Counted from the stretch's first letter, positions 10,479-19,353 are shown. The stretch: 64,000 nucleotides of DNA from Sterolibacterium denitrificans (GCF_900174485.1 NZ_LT837803.1:1426001-1490000); one strand, 5' to 3'. A program made the numbers and translations. The notes: generated by a model not told the origin, from the sequence alone.

Positions 10479-11678
10479 CTACTTCAATTCCGCCGACGAT
10501 TTGCCGAGCAGGCGGCGGGCGATGATCAGTTGCTGGATCTGCTGCGTGCCTTCGAAGATGTCGAGGATCTTCGAGTCGCGCGCCCATTTTTCCAGCAGGT
10601 CGTCCTCGCCGTAGGCCGAGCACAGCTCGACGCACTTCAGGGTGATCTCGGTGGCCGTGCGTCCGGCCTTGGCCTTGGCGATCGAGGCGTCCTTGGAGTT
10701 GGGCAGGCGGTTATCACCCATCCAGGCGGCCTTCAGCGTCAGCAGATAGGCGGCTTCCCACTCGGCTTCGAGCCGGTAGAGCGTTGCGGCGGCGTGCGAG
10801 TTGTTGAGCGCGGGCGTGGCGTAGTCGAGTTCGCAGTGCGGCGCGAGCAGTTCGCGCGCGCGGTCGAGCGCGGCGCGGGCCACGCCCACCGCCATCGCGG
10901 CGACCAGCGGACGCGTGTTGTCGAAAGTTTCCATGACCCCGGCAAAACCTTTCTGCACGTCGACTTCCGGTGAGCCGAGGAGATTTTCCTTCGGCACGCG
11001 ACAGTCGACGAAACTGATCGCCGCCGTGTCGGAGGACTTGATGCCGAGCTTCTTTTCCAGGCGGGTGACGGTCATGCCCGGCGTGCCTTTTTCGACGACG
11101 AAGGACTTGATCGCGGCGCGGCCCAGCGCCTTGTCGAGCGTGGCCCAGACCACCACGCAGTCGCAGCGATCGCCGGCGGTGACGAAGATCTTCTCGCCGT
11201 TGAGGATGTAGTGATCGCCGTCTTTTTTGGCCGTGGTGCGGATCGCCGCCGAGTCCGAGCCGCAGGTCGGCTCGGTGATCGCCATCGCCGCCCAGCGCCC
11301 GGCCAGGCGCTGTTTCTGTTCCGGCGTGGCCACGGCGGCAATGGCGGCATTGCCCAGGCCCTGGCGCGGCATCGAGAGCAGCAGGCCGACATCGCCGCGA
11401 CACAGTTCCATGATGCTCCAGGCGGTCGATAGGTTGCCGCCGTTCTTCACGCCGCCGTGATCGGTCTGGCCGCTCTTGCTGGCGCTGTTGGCGCCGGCCG
11501 CGCCAGCGGGATTGCCGTCGTTGAGGCCGTCGATGGCGGCAGCGACCATGTCGAGCTCCACCGGGTAGGCATGCTCGGCCTTGTCGTATTTGCGCGAGAT
11601 GTCGCGGAAGACGTGATCGGCCATTTGCGCGGCCTGCTCCTTGAGACCGCGGATTTTTTTCGGGACTTCCAGGTACAT
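10479..11678 (-). CDS. Acyl-CoA dehydrogenase
   Basis: A 399-residue acyl-CoA dehydrogenase oxidising an acyl-CoA to the trans-2-enoyl-CoA with electrons passed to ETF. The FAD/substrate motif AITEPTCGSDSAAIRTTA, ILNGEKIFVTAGDRCD and the C-terminal ILDIFEGTQQIQQLIIARRLLG, which holds the usual catalytic-glutamate region, are clear. It lies 39 bases downstream of a second acyl-CoA dehydrogenase gene in the same direction, so the two probably form an operon and may form a heteromeric enzyme or act on related substrates. Chain length or branched substrate cannot be read from sequence. Confidence 0.9.
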   Translation of the reverse strand: MYLEVPKKIRGLKEQAAQMADHVFRDISRKYDKAEHAYPVELDMVAAAIDGLNDGNPAGAAGANSASKSGQTDHGGVKNGGNLSTAWSIMELCRGDVGLLLSMPRQGLGNAAIAAVATPEQKQRLAGRWAAMAITEPTCGSDSAAIRTTAKKDGDHYILNGEKIFVTAGDRCDCVVVWATLDKALGRAAIKSFVVEKGTPGMTVTRLEKKLGIKSSDTAAISFVDCRVPKENLLGSPEVDVQKGFAGVMETFDNTRPLVAAMAVGVARAALDRARELLAPHCELDYATPALNNSHAAATLYRLEAEWEAAYLLTLKAAWMGDNRLPNSKDASIAKAKAGRTATEITLKCVELCSAYGEDDLLEKWARDSKILDIFEGTQQIQQLIIARRLLGKSSAELK

Positions 11679-11717
11679 GATGGTTTCCTTGGTTATCTTT
11701 TGAGCGATCGGTGCGGA

Positions 11718-13031
11718 TTACAGGTGCAGGCCGCCGTGCAGCACGGCGACGGCGCGCAGGTCGCGGTACCAGCGTTCGACCGGATGCTCCTTGGTGAAAC
11801 CGTGGCCGCCGAGCAATTGCACGCCATTGCTGCCGATTTCCATCGCCTTCTCCTGCGTCAGGGTGCGCGCGAGGAAGGCTTCGCGGTGCCAGGGCAGGCC
11901 CAGATCGGCGCGATTGGCGGCGCGATAGGTCAGCATCCGCATGCTTTCCAGCTCGATGGCGATGTTGGCGATCATGAAGGCGACGGCCTGCCGATGCGAA
12001 ATCGGTTCGCCGAAAGCTTCGCGTTCATTGCAATAGGGAATCACGTAATCGAGCACCGCTTCGGCGCAGCCGATGGCCAGCGCGCACCAGCCGAGCGTGC
12101 CGCAGTCGATGAATTGCGCGTAGTCGAAAGTTTCGTCGCCAAGCAGGGCGGATTTCGGCAGGCGCACGTTGTCGAAGTTCAGATCGCCCAGCTCGGCGGC
12201 ATGCAGGCCCATGCTGCCGGCCGCGCGCACGCCGACGCCGGGCGTGCCGGCCTCGACGATGAATATCCGCGGGCCGTTGCCGGTCATCGCGCTGACCAGC
12301 CAGAGGGCGGAACGCGCGGCGAGCGGCACTTGCGTCTTGATGCCGTCGAGCCGCCAGCCGTCGTCTCCGGGCGTGGCGGTGAGGGCCGGTTCGAGCGGAT
12401 TGAACAGCGGCCGCGCCTCGTTGATGGCCAGCGTGGCCAGCAGCGGTTCGTTGGCGGCAAAAGGCGGCAGATAGGTGGCCTGCTGCTCCGCCGTTCCCCA
12501 GCGGGTGAGCGCATTGGCGACGGAGAGCGGCGCGAGGATGGCCAGCGCTTGGCTCATGTCGCCCTTGCCCAGCGCCTCGGCCACCAGCACGTTGGTGAGC
12601 AGCGCAGCTTCGCTGGCGTCGCCGCCATGGGCTTCGGGCACGGCAAACATCATCAGGCCGAGTTCCTGCGCGCGCGCGTGCAGGTCGGCGGGGCAGGCGC
12701 AGCTTTCGTCGGCGCCGTGCGCCTGCGGGCGCAGCACGTCACCCGCAAACTGCGCCACGCTGTCCTTCATCATCTGCTGTTCTTCGCTGATGTTGCAGTC
12801 GAACAGCTCGGTGGTGTGGCCGGGCAGGGCCAGGCGGCTGGCCCCGCCTTGCGGCTTGGCGGGCTTGAACAGCTTGCGCGCCTGGGCGATGGCCTGGAAG
12901 CCCGTGCGGGTGCTCAGATACACCGCTTTCTCGGCGGCCTTGTTGAGCTTGTGCCGGCGCATGAATGAAGAATCGGCAAGGCGGCTCAGCGTGCCGAGCG
13001 CAGTACCGACGGCGTTGGGTTTGTTGGCCAT
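11718..13031 (-). CDS. Acyl-CoA dehydrogenase, N-terminally extended
   Basis: A 437-residue acyl-CoA dehydrogenase family protein whose first 75 or so residues (rich in Lys, Arg and Ala) precede the usual start of the domain at about LFDCNISEEQQMMKDSVAQF. The C-terminus has AMEIGSNGVQLLGGHGFTKE and RWYRDLRAVAVLHGG, the usual C-terminal domain signature. A good ribosome site TGGAGGA precedes ATG 13031. It is the first gene of a two-gene unit with the acyl-CoA dehydrogenase downstream, and a palindromic operator (13053-13068) lies just upstream. The middle region is more divergent than in its neighbour (ATLAINEARPLFNPLEPA replaces the ITEP.CGSD motif), so it may be a non-canonical or partner subunit. 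Confidence 0.87.
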   Translation of the reverse strand: MANKPNAVGTALGTLSRLADSSFMRRHKLNKAAEKAVYLSTRTGFQAIAQARKLFKPAKPQGGASRLALPGHTTELFDCNISEEQQMMKDSVAQFAGDVLRPQAHGADESCACPADLHARAQELGLMMFAVPEAHGGDASEAALLTNVLVAEALGKGDMSQALAILAPLSVANALTRWGTAEQQATYLPPFAANEPLLATLAINEARPLFNPLEPALTATPGDDGWRLDGIKTQVPLAARSALWLVSAMTGNGPRIFIVEAGTPGVGVRAAGSMGLHAAELGDLNFDNVRLPKSALLGDETFDYAQFIDCGTLGWCALAIGCAEAVLDYVIPYCNEREAFGEPISHRQAVAFMIANIAIELESMRMLTYRAANRADLGLPWHREAFLARTLTQEKAMEIGSNGVQLLGGHGFTKEHPVERWYRDLRAVAVLHGGLHL

Positions 13032-13052
13032 GCATCCTCCAGGAAAGCAAAA

Positions 13053-13068
13053 TCAAACGGTTGTTTGA
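13053..13068 (-). promoter_or_regulatory. PsrA-like palindromic operator
   Basis: TCAAAC-GGTT-GTTTGA, a perfect 6-base inverted repeat with a 4-base spacer, ends 21 bases before the ATG of the first acyl-CoA dehydrogenase gene. It fits the C/GAAAC-N2-4-GTTTG/C pattern of PsrA, the TetR-family fatty-acid regulator. The regulator is not in this window. Confidence 0.5.
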
Positions 13069-13195
13069 AGCGTGCCGAGTATGGAGAATTTTTTGTGGCG
13101 AGGCAAGGGGGAAGATGCGGCAGGCAGGAACGCGTCGACGAATGCCGTTCTTGCCGGGGTGCGCCAAAAAACCGGGAGGCCGGGAAACCGGAAAA

Positions 13196-14590
13196 TCACC
13201 AGACAAAGAAGACCTGGTACCAGATCAGGCCGATCAGCGCCACCGGCCAGAGCATGGCGGCGAAGGCCAGCAGGCGCCGCCAGCGGCGCGTGGGCGCGCG
13301 CGCGGCCAGCAGGCCGGCCAACAGCGCGCTGCCAAGCATGCCCGCGCCCAGCAGCAGGATGCGGGCATAGGCAAGCCAGCCCAGCCAGACGTGCTCCGCC
13401 TTCAGGTGGCTGACCGTCAGCATCGACAGGCCGAGGATCACGCTGGCGGCCGCCAGCGGGGTCAGGCTCAGGGCGAAGCGCTGCCAGCTCAGGCTGGGCG
13501 TCTGCAGCAGGCGGCTGGCGAGCAGCGGCGCCAGCAGCAGGAGGAGGCCGAGCAGGCCGCCGCCCAGCAGCAGGTAGGCCAGAATCAGGGCGCCGTCGAG
13601 CCAGGTGAAGAGATCATTGGCTTCCGGATAATGCGTCAGCAGCCACCAGGGAACCTGGTCGGAAAGCAGCCCGAAATATTCATGGTTAACCAGCCATTCG
13701 GCCAGTCCCAGCTTGAGCTGCAGAAACCAGGGACTGAGCGTCCATTGAAAAGCCGCCGTGGCCACGCCCAGCACGCCGAACAGCAGGGTGACGGCATCCA
13801 TGGTGCGGGCTTCGTTGGCCGGATCCAGGACTTCGCTGAACGGCGAACGCCAGGAATAGCTGACGGCATCGCGCTGACCGGCGCAGCGTCCGCAGCTATG
13901 GCATTCCGATGCGCTGGTCATGCGGCGGATATCCACCAGGGGCGCGCAATTGACCGGACTGGGCTTCTCGCCGCTGTAATGCGTCCAGGCATCCCGGTCG
14001 ACCTTGTAATGCACGGGGGCAATCTTGGCGAGGACGGCGAAAACGCCGGAGGCCGGACAGAGGTAGCGGCACCAGATGCGCTTTTCGCGGCCGTACAGCA
14101 GCCCGATGACGATGGCCGCCAGCGTCGAGCCGCCGAGGATCAGCAGGGCCGCCTGGGGGTATTCATAGACGCTGATCAACTGGCCGTAGAGCGTCGTGCA
14201 GATGAAGGCAAGAAGCGGCCAGCCCGGCCATTTCAGCCAGCGCGGCAAGGGCTTGCCGCGGCCGTGACGGCTCACCTGTTCGGAGATGAAGCCCTCGGGG
14301 CACAGCAAGCCGCACCAGACGCGGCCCAGGGTGACGGTGGCCAGCATGACGCCGGGCCACCACAGCCCCCAGAAACAGAACTGGGCGAACAGCCGCAGGT
14401 TGTTCCAGATGTGGGCCTGCGCCGGCGGCAGCGGCATGAAAGCCGGCACGATGACCATGCCGGCGTAACCCAGCACGACCAGCCACTGCAGAAGCATGAT
14501 GGCGTTGCGGTGCCGGCGCAGCCACAGTCCGACACGTTCCAGCCGCCCCGCCGGTCGGCGGGGACGAAACTGGATGGCTTGCTCAAGCAT
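13196..14590 (-). CDS. ftrD: FtrD-like polytopic membrane ferredoxin (4Fe-4S)
   Basis: A 464-residue membrane protein of the NapH/NosR/CcoG-like group with several helices (IMLLQWLVVLGYAGMVIV, ALLILGGSTLAAIVIGLLY and a C-terminal set). It has two CxxxCP motifs of this family (RVWCGLLCPEG and IWCRYLCPASG) plus a CHSCGRC cluster near residue 235. In FtrABCD iron systems the fourth component is such a ferredoxin-bearing membrane protein, thought to handle electrons during ferrous iron oxidation and uptake. The ATG overlaps the end of the upstream FTR1 permease gene by 8 bases, supporting translational coupling. Confidence 0.8.
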   Translation of the reverse strand: MLEQAIQFRPRRPAGRLERVGLWLRRHRNAIMLLQWLVVLGYAGMVIVPAFMPLPPAQAHIWNNLRLFAQFCFWGLWWPGVMLATVTLGRVWCGLLCPEGFISEQVSRHGRGKPLPRWLKWPGWPLLAFICTTLYGQLISVYEYPQAALLILGGSTLAAIVIGLLYGREKRIWCRYLCPASGVFAVLAKIAPVHYKVDRDAWTHYSGEKPSPVNCAPLVDIRRMTSASECHSCGRCAGQRDAVSYSWRSPFSEVLDPANEARTMDAVTLLFGVLGVATAAFQWTLSPWFLQLKLGLAEWLVNHEYFGLLSDQVPWWLLTHYPEANDLFTWLDGALILAYLLLGGGLLGLLLLLAPLLASRLLQTPSLSWQRFALSLTPLAAASVILGLSMLTVSHLKAEHVWLGWLAYARILLLGAGMLGSALLAGLLAARAPTRRWRRLLAFAAMLWPVALIGLIWYQVFFVW

Positions 14591-15386
14591 GGGCGGTTTT
14601 GCGCCAGAAGAAGGCCACCAGCATCCAGTAGCCGGCCCAGATCAGGAGTTCCGAAAGCGCAGGCCGCGCCCGATAGCCGGTGAAATCGGCAAACAGCTTG
14701 CCGGCTTGGCTCGTGTCGTCGATCAGCCAGGCGCTGTTCCAGACCGGGTCGATCAGGGGCGGCAGCGTGCCGTCGCCGATCAGGCGATCCAGGGCGGCGA
14801 CCAGCAGCGCCGAGGAAATGATCAACAGCAGAATCGCGGAAAGGCGCAGCAGCAGGGGAAGGTTGAGCCTGGCCAGCGATTTGGCCGCCAGCCAGGCGGT
14901 CAGGGCCGCAGCGGCCAGGCCGATGAGGCTGCCGATGAGCAGCGATTGCATTTCGCCGCCCTGGGCCAGCCCATACAGAAAGATGACGGTCTCCGCGCCT
15001 TCGCGCGCCACGGCCAGGGCGGCCACGACGGCCACGCCCAGATGCCCCGAACGCGTCGCCGCCAGCGTGAGATCGGCATGCAGCCTGGCCTTGATCGTCC
15101 TTCCGTGGCGGCGCATCCAGAGCACCATTTGGGTGATCAGGCCGGCGGCGACGAACAGCATGGCGGTCTGGAAAACTTCCAGCGCCTGGCCCGTCAGTTC
15201 GTCCTGTACCGTGAGCAGGCCCCAGCCCAGCAGCAGCGCCAGCCCGACGCCGCCGGCCAGGCCGAGCAGCAGGGCCCGCTTGCCGCGGCCATCATCGTGA
15301 TTCGCCTGCAGCCAGGCAAAAAGTATCCCGGCGATCAGGAAAGCTTCCAGGCTTTCCCGCCAGACGACGAATATTGCATTTCCCAT
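14583..15386 (-). CDS. ftrC: FTR1-family iron permease (FtrC-like)
   Basis: A 267-residue permease with about seven membrane helices and two REXXE motifs, RESLE near residue 10 (WRESLEAFLIAGILFAW) and REGAE in the middle (AREGAETVIFLYGL), the iron-translocation signature of FTR1 proteins. It moves oxidised iron across the inner membrane in concert with a periplasmic oxidase. The gene lies between the cupredoxin gene and the ferredoxin-type membrane protein, in the ftrB-C-D order known from Bordetella and Brucella. Confidence 0.9.
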   Translation of the reverse strand: MGNAIFVVWRESLEAFLIAGILFAWLQANHDDGRGKRALLLGLAGGVGLALLLGWGLLTVQDELTGQALEVFQTAMLFVAAGLITQMVLWMRRHGRTIKARLHADLTLAATRSGHLGVAVVAALAVAREGAETVIFLYGLAQGGEMQSLLIGSLIGLAAAALTAWLAAKSLARLNLPLLLRLSAILLLIISSALLVAALDRLIGDGTLPPLIDPVWNSAWLIDDTSQAGKLFADFTGYRARPALSELLIWAGYWMLVAFFWRKTAHA

Positions 15387-15469
15387 GATGATTTTCCGCG
15401 ATGGCTGTATGGCTGGCTGAGGGGCTGGCTGAATGAACGGGCGCGGTCCGGGTCTGGGCGGTGGCGGAT

Positions 15470-15808
15470 CTATTTGGCGAGGATCAGCGCCTGCCCGGTG
15501 CCCGGATGGAAATCATCGAAGAATTTATAAGTCCCCGGCTTCAGCGGATAGAACACCATCTTCCGCGTGACGCCGGGTGCCAGCACCAATTCCTTTTTCA
15601 ATTCGATGCTTTCGAATTCGGCCGCGCCCGGCCCCGCATTGCTGATTTCCAGACGAAAGCGCGTATTCGCCGGCACGACCACGGTTTCGGGGTGGATCCG
15701 GCCGTCTTTCATCAGCACCTTGAACGTCGGCAGTTCAGCGGCCCAGCCGCTGCCGGCCATGAGCAGCAGCGCGCAGGCGGCACTGGTGCTGCGGAATATC
15801 CGTTTCAT
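15470..15808 (-). CDS. ftrB: Periplasmic cupredoxin-domain protein (FtrB-like)
   Basis: A 112-residue secreted protein with signal peptide MKRIFRSTSAACALLLM...AA and a cupredoxin fold related to the EfeO N-domain: VLMKDGRIHPETVVVPANTR, ending in FYPLKPGTYKFFDDFHPGTGQ. In FtrABCD systems FtrB is the presumed ferroxidase or iron-handing partner of the permease. I see no blue-copper Cys; the histidines (IHPE, DFHPG) and acidic residues could be ligands. An in-frame ATG at 15847, just after the porin stop, is a possible alternative start, but 15808 gives a clean signal peptide. Confidence 0.75.
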   Translation of the reverse strand: MKRIFRSTSAACALLLMAGSGWAAELPTFKVLMKDGRIHPETVVVPANTRFRLEISNAGPGAAEFESIELKKELVLAPGVTRKMVFYPLKPGTYKFFDDFHPGTGQALILAK

Positions 15809-15848
15809 GGCCGGACGCCTGCGATGCGCCGCTTCATGTCGTTTCATG

Positions 15849-17348
15849 TCAATAGGCGATGTTTGCGCGCAGCCCGAAGATGCGCGAGGAGGGCGCATCC
15901 GGATTGGCGCCGCCACGACTCAAGAATTGCACGTCCGGCGAGATCTCGAACTGTGGCGTGATGCGGTAGCGATAATAGATTTCCGCCACTTTCTCGGCCC
16001 CTTGCGGGAAATAAGTGAACGCGCCGGCAAGGCAATTTCCCAGATCGTCGAAGCCGCCGACGCAGCCGCCAGCGCCCGCCAGACGATAGCTCTTGCCTGA
16101 TTTCAGCCAGGCGCCGGCCACGCCGATGACGTCGGCCGCGCGACCCCAGTAGCTGCCGTTGAATTCAGCTCCGGCCGTCAGGGTCTGGTTGAAAGGCAAT
16201 TCGCCCTTGAGCAGCTTGCCGTAGCGCGAGAAGAGAATGATGCCGTCGCCGACGCGCTGATCGATGGACAGGCCGACGCCCGTATGGCGTTTTTCGCTGC
16301 CGTCGAAATCCACACCCTGGCTGCGATTCCAGGCATAGACGCGATAATTGCCCAGCAGTCCATCGAAACTGAGCTGTTTTTCCGCCTGCACCATGACCAG
16401 CGGCGAACTCAGGCTGCGCTGGTAGTTCGAGCCGCGATCGCCCGCCCCGAACAGGCCGAGGGACAGCCGCCAGGGCTGGGTTTTGTCGGTCGCGTTGAGA
16501 TAGGAAGCGACGAAGCCCGGCTGGAAACCGTTGGCATCGACGCCGACTTCGCCCGCCGCATCCAGCAGCGGGTTATGCACCAGCACGGAGTTCAGGAACT
16601 GCCGCGATTCGTCGCCCGCGCCCAGGTTCTGGTCGAAGAAACCGAAAATATCCATCTTGCCGAACGTCAGCTCCAGGGTTTCCCGGGAATAGGGCTTGAA
16701 GCCGAGATAGGGCAGGGGGATCGCCGCCTGGTACCAGGCCTGGCCCAGGATGGCGACCGAGTCGTCCGGATTCAGCCCGGAGGCGCGGAAGGCGAGGGCG
16801 TTCGGCGCGCTGGAGAAATACCCCAGGTTGCTGTACGTCTCGTTCAATCCCAGGCCCTGGCCCATGCGCACGTGGGCAAACAGCTTGTGGTCGATGTCGC
16901 CCAGCGGCGCCAGCGGCAGTTCCACGGAGACGTCGGCGCGGTAATTCAACTGGCTCTTGCCGTTGGCGATGCCTTGCGGCAGGCCGCTGGCTCTTTGCGC
17001 CACCGTCGCCAGCGAGGCGCTGACCTGGATGCCGTCGAGGCTCTCGGCGATCTTCTGCGCCTTCTTCATGTTCAACTGATCCTTCTCGACCGCCTTCAGG
17101 CGGACGGTCAGTTCAGGTTCGCTTTCCGAAAGGCGCGGACTCTCCAGGCCGGCGGCGACGGCCTGGCTTTCTCCCTTGAGTTCCTGCACCTGTTTTTCCA
17201 GCTCGGCATTGCGCGCCTCCAGCTTCTCCATGCGCGCCATGAGCTGTTCCAGCAGCGTGTTTTCCTGCGGCGTGGCAGCCAGAGCGGGCAAGGCTGGCAG
17301 GCTCAGGGCCGTCGCCATGCAGGCCAGGCTCAATTTGGTGAGTTTCAT
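15849..17348 (-). CDS. Outer-membrane porin with N-terminal coiled coil (OprB-like), iron operon
   Basis: A 499-residue exported protein. A signal peptide (MKLTKLSLACMATALSLPA...ALA) is followed by a coiled-coil stretch (LLEQLMARMEKLEARNAELEK, about residues 32-60) and then a long beta-rich barrel region ending in LRANIAY, a terminal aromatic typical of outer-membrane proteins. Repeats such as LSLGLFGAGDRG and VVAG/FGKMDIFGFFDQN recall carbohydrate-selective porins (OprB family). It lies three bases after the P19 gene and just before the cupredoxin gene, all on one strand, so it is probably part of the iron operon and may act as its outer-membrane channel. That role is inferred from position only. 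Confidence 0.72.
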   Translation of the reverse strand: MKLTKLSLACMATALSLPALPALAATPQENTLLEQLMARMEKLEARNAELEKQVQELKGESQAVAAGLESPRLSESEPELTVRLKAVEKDQLNMKKAQKIAESLDGIQVSASLATVAQRASGLPQGIANGKSQLNYRADVSVELPLAPLGDIDHKLFAHVRMGQGLGLNETYSNLGYFSSAPNALAFRASGLNPDDSVAILGQAWYQAAIPLPYLGFKPYSRETLELTFGKMDIFGFFDQNLGAGDESRQFLNSVLVHNPLLDAAGEVGVDANGFQPGFVASYLNATDKTQPWRLSLGLFGAGDRGSNYQRSLSSPLVMVQAEKQLSFDGLLGNYRVYAWNRSQGVDFDGSEKRHTGVGLSIDQRVGDGIILFSRYGKLLKGELPFNQTLTAGAEFNGSYWGRAADVIGVAGAWLKSGKSYRLAGAGGCVGGFDDLGNCLAGAFTYFPQGAEKVAEIYYRYRITPQFEISPDVQFLSRGGANPDAPSSRIFGLRANIAY

Positions 17349-17351
17349 GGC

Positions 17352-17897
17352 TCAATACCCGCCCTTCTTGCCGATGCCGACGTAGGTGAATTCATACTCG
17401 ACATCGAACGGCTTGAACCAGGGACGCACGCCGGTGGCCCGGTCGGTATGACGGCCGAAATGGGCGTGGGGATTGGCCGACGGCGGCAGGATGGTGTATT
17501 TCACCTTGTACTTGCCCGGCCCCGACAGCTTGATGTTGTCGCCGTAATGCGGGCCGTCATTGGCCACCATCGGCATGAAGTCGCCCGCCACCTTGTAGTC
17601 GCTGCCGATCTTGCTGACTTCGAATTTCACCGTCAGGTAGGGAATCCAGGCGCCTTCCTCGAAGCCATTCGGATTGTTGTCCAGGGCGTGGATGTCGGCC
17701 TCCAGATGGACGTCGGATTCCGTGGTCTTGCGCATCATGCCTTCCGGCTCCATCTCGATCGGCTGCAGATAGACCGCTGCGATCTCCATGCCGCTGCGCT
17801 GCTGCGGCACCCCGATGGGGTATTCGAGCGCCAGCGCCGGCGTGACCAGGACGGCGCTGAGCAATGTGGCCTGAAGCAGTTTCTTGAGCGTGATCAT
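17352..17897 (-). CDS. ftrA: P19/FetP-type periplasmic iron-binding protein (FtrA-like)
   Basis: A 181-residue periplasmic protein: signal peptide MITLKKLLQATLLSAVLVTPALA, then the P19/Tp34 fold with LEYPIGVPQQRSGMEIAAVYLQP, MMRKTTESDVHLEADIHAL and NPHAHFGRHTDRATGVRPW. The histidines and the Met/Glu of these motifs are the copper and iron ligands known in the P19 family. It is the first gene of the FtrABCD-like operon. ATG 17897 has a good ribosome site (GGAGAA). An upstream Fur-box-like palindrome suggests induction under iron limitation. Confidence 0.87.
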   Translation of the reverse strand: MITLKKLLQATLLSAVLVTPALALEYPIGVPQQRSGMEIAAVYLQPIEMEPEGMMRKTTESDVHLEADIHALDNNPNGFEEGAWIPYLTVKFEVSKIGSDYKVAGDFMPMVANDGPHYGDNIKLSGPGKYKVKYTILPPSANPHAHFGRHTDRATGVRPWFKPFDVEYEFTYVGIGKKGGY

Positions 17898-18045
17898 GAA
17901 GTTCTCCGTGGATGAATCCAAATCTGACGGTCGTGGGCATGCAGATACGCATACGTTGTCATGTTGGCTGGCATCGCATGCGCTTCGGTGCATCGCAGCG
18001 CATCGTATTTTTGAACTCGGGTTGAAAGGAATTTCAGGGGGGCAA

Positions 18046-18076
18046 ATTTTCAGGTAATTGAGAATCGTTGTCAATT
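18046..18076 (-). promoter_or_regulatory. Putative Fur box over the -35 of the ftr operon promoter
   Basis: AATTGA-N9-TCAATT at 18056-18076 is an inverted repeat resembling a Fur box. On the minus strand TTGACA (18074-18069) and GAAAAT (18051-18046) are 17 bases apart, giving a plausible promoter whose -35 lies within the palindrome, about 150 bases upstream of ftrA. The 292 bases between ftrA and the next gene hold nothing else I can name. Confidence 0.5.
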
Positions 18077-18189
18077 GGAAAATGATTTCATCCCATGCCT
18101 GCTCGCGAGGAGTCTCATTTGACCCTGGAACGCGCAGCGTGGATACTGCGCGGCCCTTGTTCCGCTTTCGTTCTGCCGGACGGTCTGTC

Positions 18190-19320
18190 GTGCCCGCTGC
18201 CAAACTTTCCTCCTTTTCCGATCCCGCCCTGGAAACGCTGCTGCTGCCGTTCCGGGCGGGCGATTTGCGCTGGCCGGCAGCCGGCGAGGTGCTGTTCATG
18301 CGCGCACGCGCGGGGGCGGCGCTGCATGAGCTGTCCGCGCAGCAGCGCCGGCAGTTGGTGTGCGAGCAAAGCTTCAAGCCGGATGCCGACGCGCTGGCGG
18401 CCGACGGCTTGCGCATGGCGGCCGCTGCGTTCGATGCGTCCGGTGCGTTAGATGTCTCCGCTGCGCCAGGCTGCTTTCCGCTGGTCATGCTGCTGCCGCC
18501 GCGCAGCCGCGATGAAGCGCGCGCGCTGCTGGCTGCGGCCTTGCAGCGCACGGTACCCGGCGGCACGCTGCTGTGCTGCCAGGCCAACAACGCCGGGGCG
18601 CGCAGTGGCGAAGCCGATCTGGCGCGTCTGGCGGGAGCGGGGACGGTGCGCGGCCTCGCCAAACAGAAATGCCGGGTGTATTGGACACAGCCCGATCCCG
18701 CAGGCGTCGATGCCGTCCTGCTGGCGGAATGGGCGGTGCTCGATGCGCCGCGCCGCATTGCGGATGGCCGCTTCCTGAGTCGCCCGGGGCTGTTTGCCTG
18801 GTCGCATGTCGATGCCGCTTCGGCGCTGCTGGCGCGCTGTCTGCCGGCCGATCTGGCCGGTCGGGGCGCCGATCTGGGGGCCGGCTTCGGCTATCTGGCC
18901 GCCGAGGTGGCGCTGCGCTGTCCGGCGGTGAGGGCGCTCGATTTGTACGAGGCCGAGGCGCGCGGTTTGGCGCTGGCGCGGCAGAATCTCGCGGCACATG
19001 GTGAAGGTGTTGAAAGCGCGCGGCATGCGCAGTCCGTCGTCTTCGATTTTTTCTGGCACGACGTGACGACCGGCCTCGCGCCGGGGCGGCGCTACGATTT
19101 CATTGTCAGCAATCCGCCCTTTCACCGGAGCCGCGCCGATGCGCCGGAGATCGGCCAGGCTTTTCTCGCCGCAGCGGCAGCGGGCCTGCGCGCGGGTGGG
19201 CGCTTCTGGCTGGTTGCCAATCGCCATCTGCCCTATGAAGCAACGCTGCGCCGGTATTTCCGCCAGGTGCGCGAAATCTGCTGCGAGCAGGGCTACAAGG
19301 TGATCGAGGCGGTGAAATGA
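18190..19320 (+). CDS. RsmC-like rRNA (guanine-N2) methyltransferase
   Basis: A SAM-dependent methyltransferase of about 376 residues with a two-domain layout like RsmC/RlmG: a degenerate N-terminal half and a C-terminal Rossmann domain with GADLGAGFGYLAAEVALRCP (motif I) and the catalytic DFIVSNPPFH (NPPF, motif IV) near residue 300. NPPF enzymes methylate exocyclic amino groups of guanine in rRNA. The start is chosen at GTG 18190 (VPAAKLSSFSDPALETLL), where the homologous region begins; an upstream in-frame ATG at 18058 lies within the Fur-box region and adds 44 unlikely residues. Either RsmC or RlmG specificity is possible. Confidence 0.72.
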   Translation: MPAAKLSSFSDPALETLLLPFRAGDLRWPAAGEVLFMRARAGAALHELSAQQRRQLVCEQSFKPDADALAADGLRMAAAAFDASGALDVSAAPGCFPLVMLLPPRSRDEARALLAAALQRTVPGGTLLCCQANNAGARSGEADLARLAGAGTVRGLAKQKCRVYWTQPDPAGVDAVLLAEWAVLDAPRRIADGRFLSRPGLFAWSHVDAASALLARCLPADLAGRGADLGAGFGYLAAEVALRCPAVRALDLYEAEARGLALARQNLAAHGEGVESARHAQSVVFDFFWHDVTTGLAPGRRYDFIVSNPPFHRSRADAPEIGQAFLAAAAAGLRAGGRFWLVANRHLPYEATLRRYFRQVREICCEQGYKVIEAVK

Positions 19321-19353
19321 GCCGCCGGCAGGAATGAGCGGGGATCGCAAAAT

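Noticed and set aside
18058-18189. Upstream start of the rRNA methyltransferase at ATG 18058
   Set aside because: It lies within the Fur-box-like palindrome and adds residues with no family resemblance; GTG 18190 fits better.
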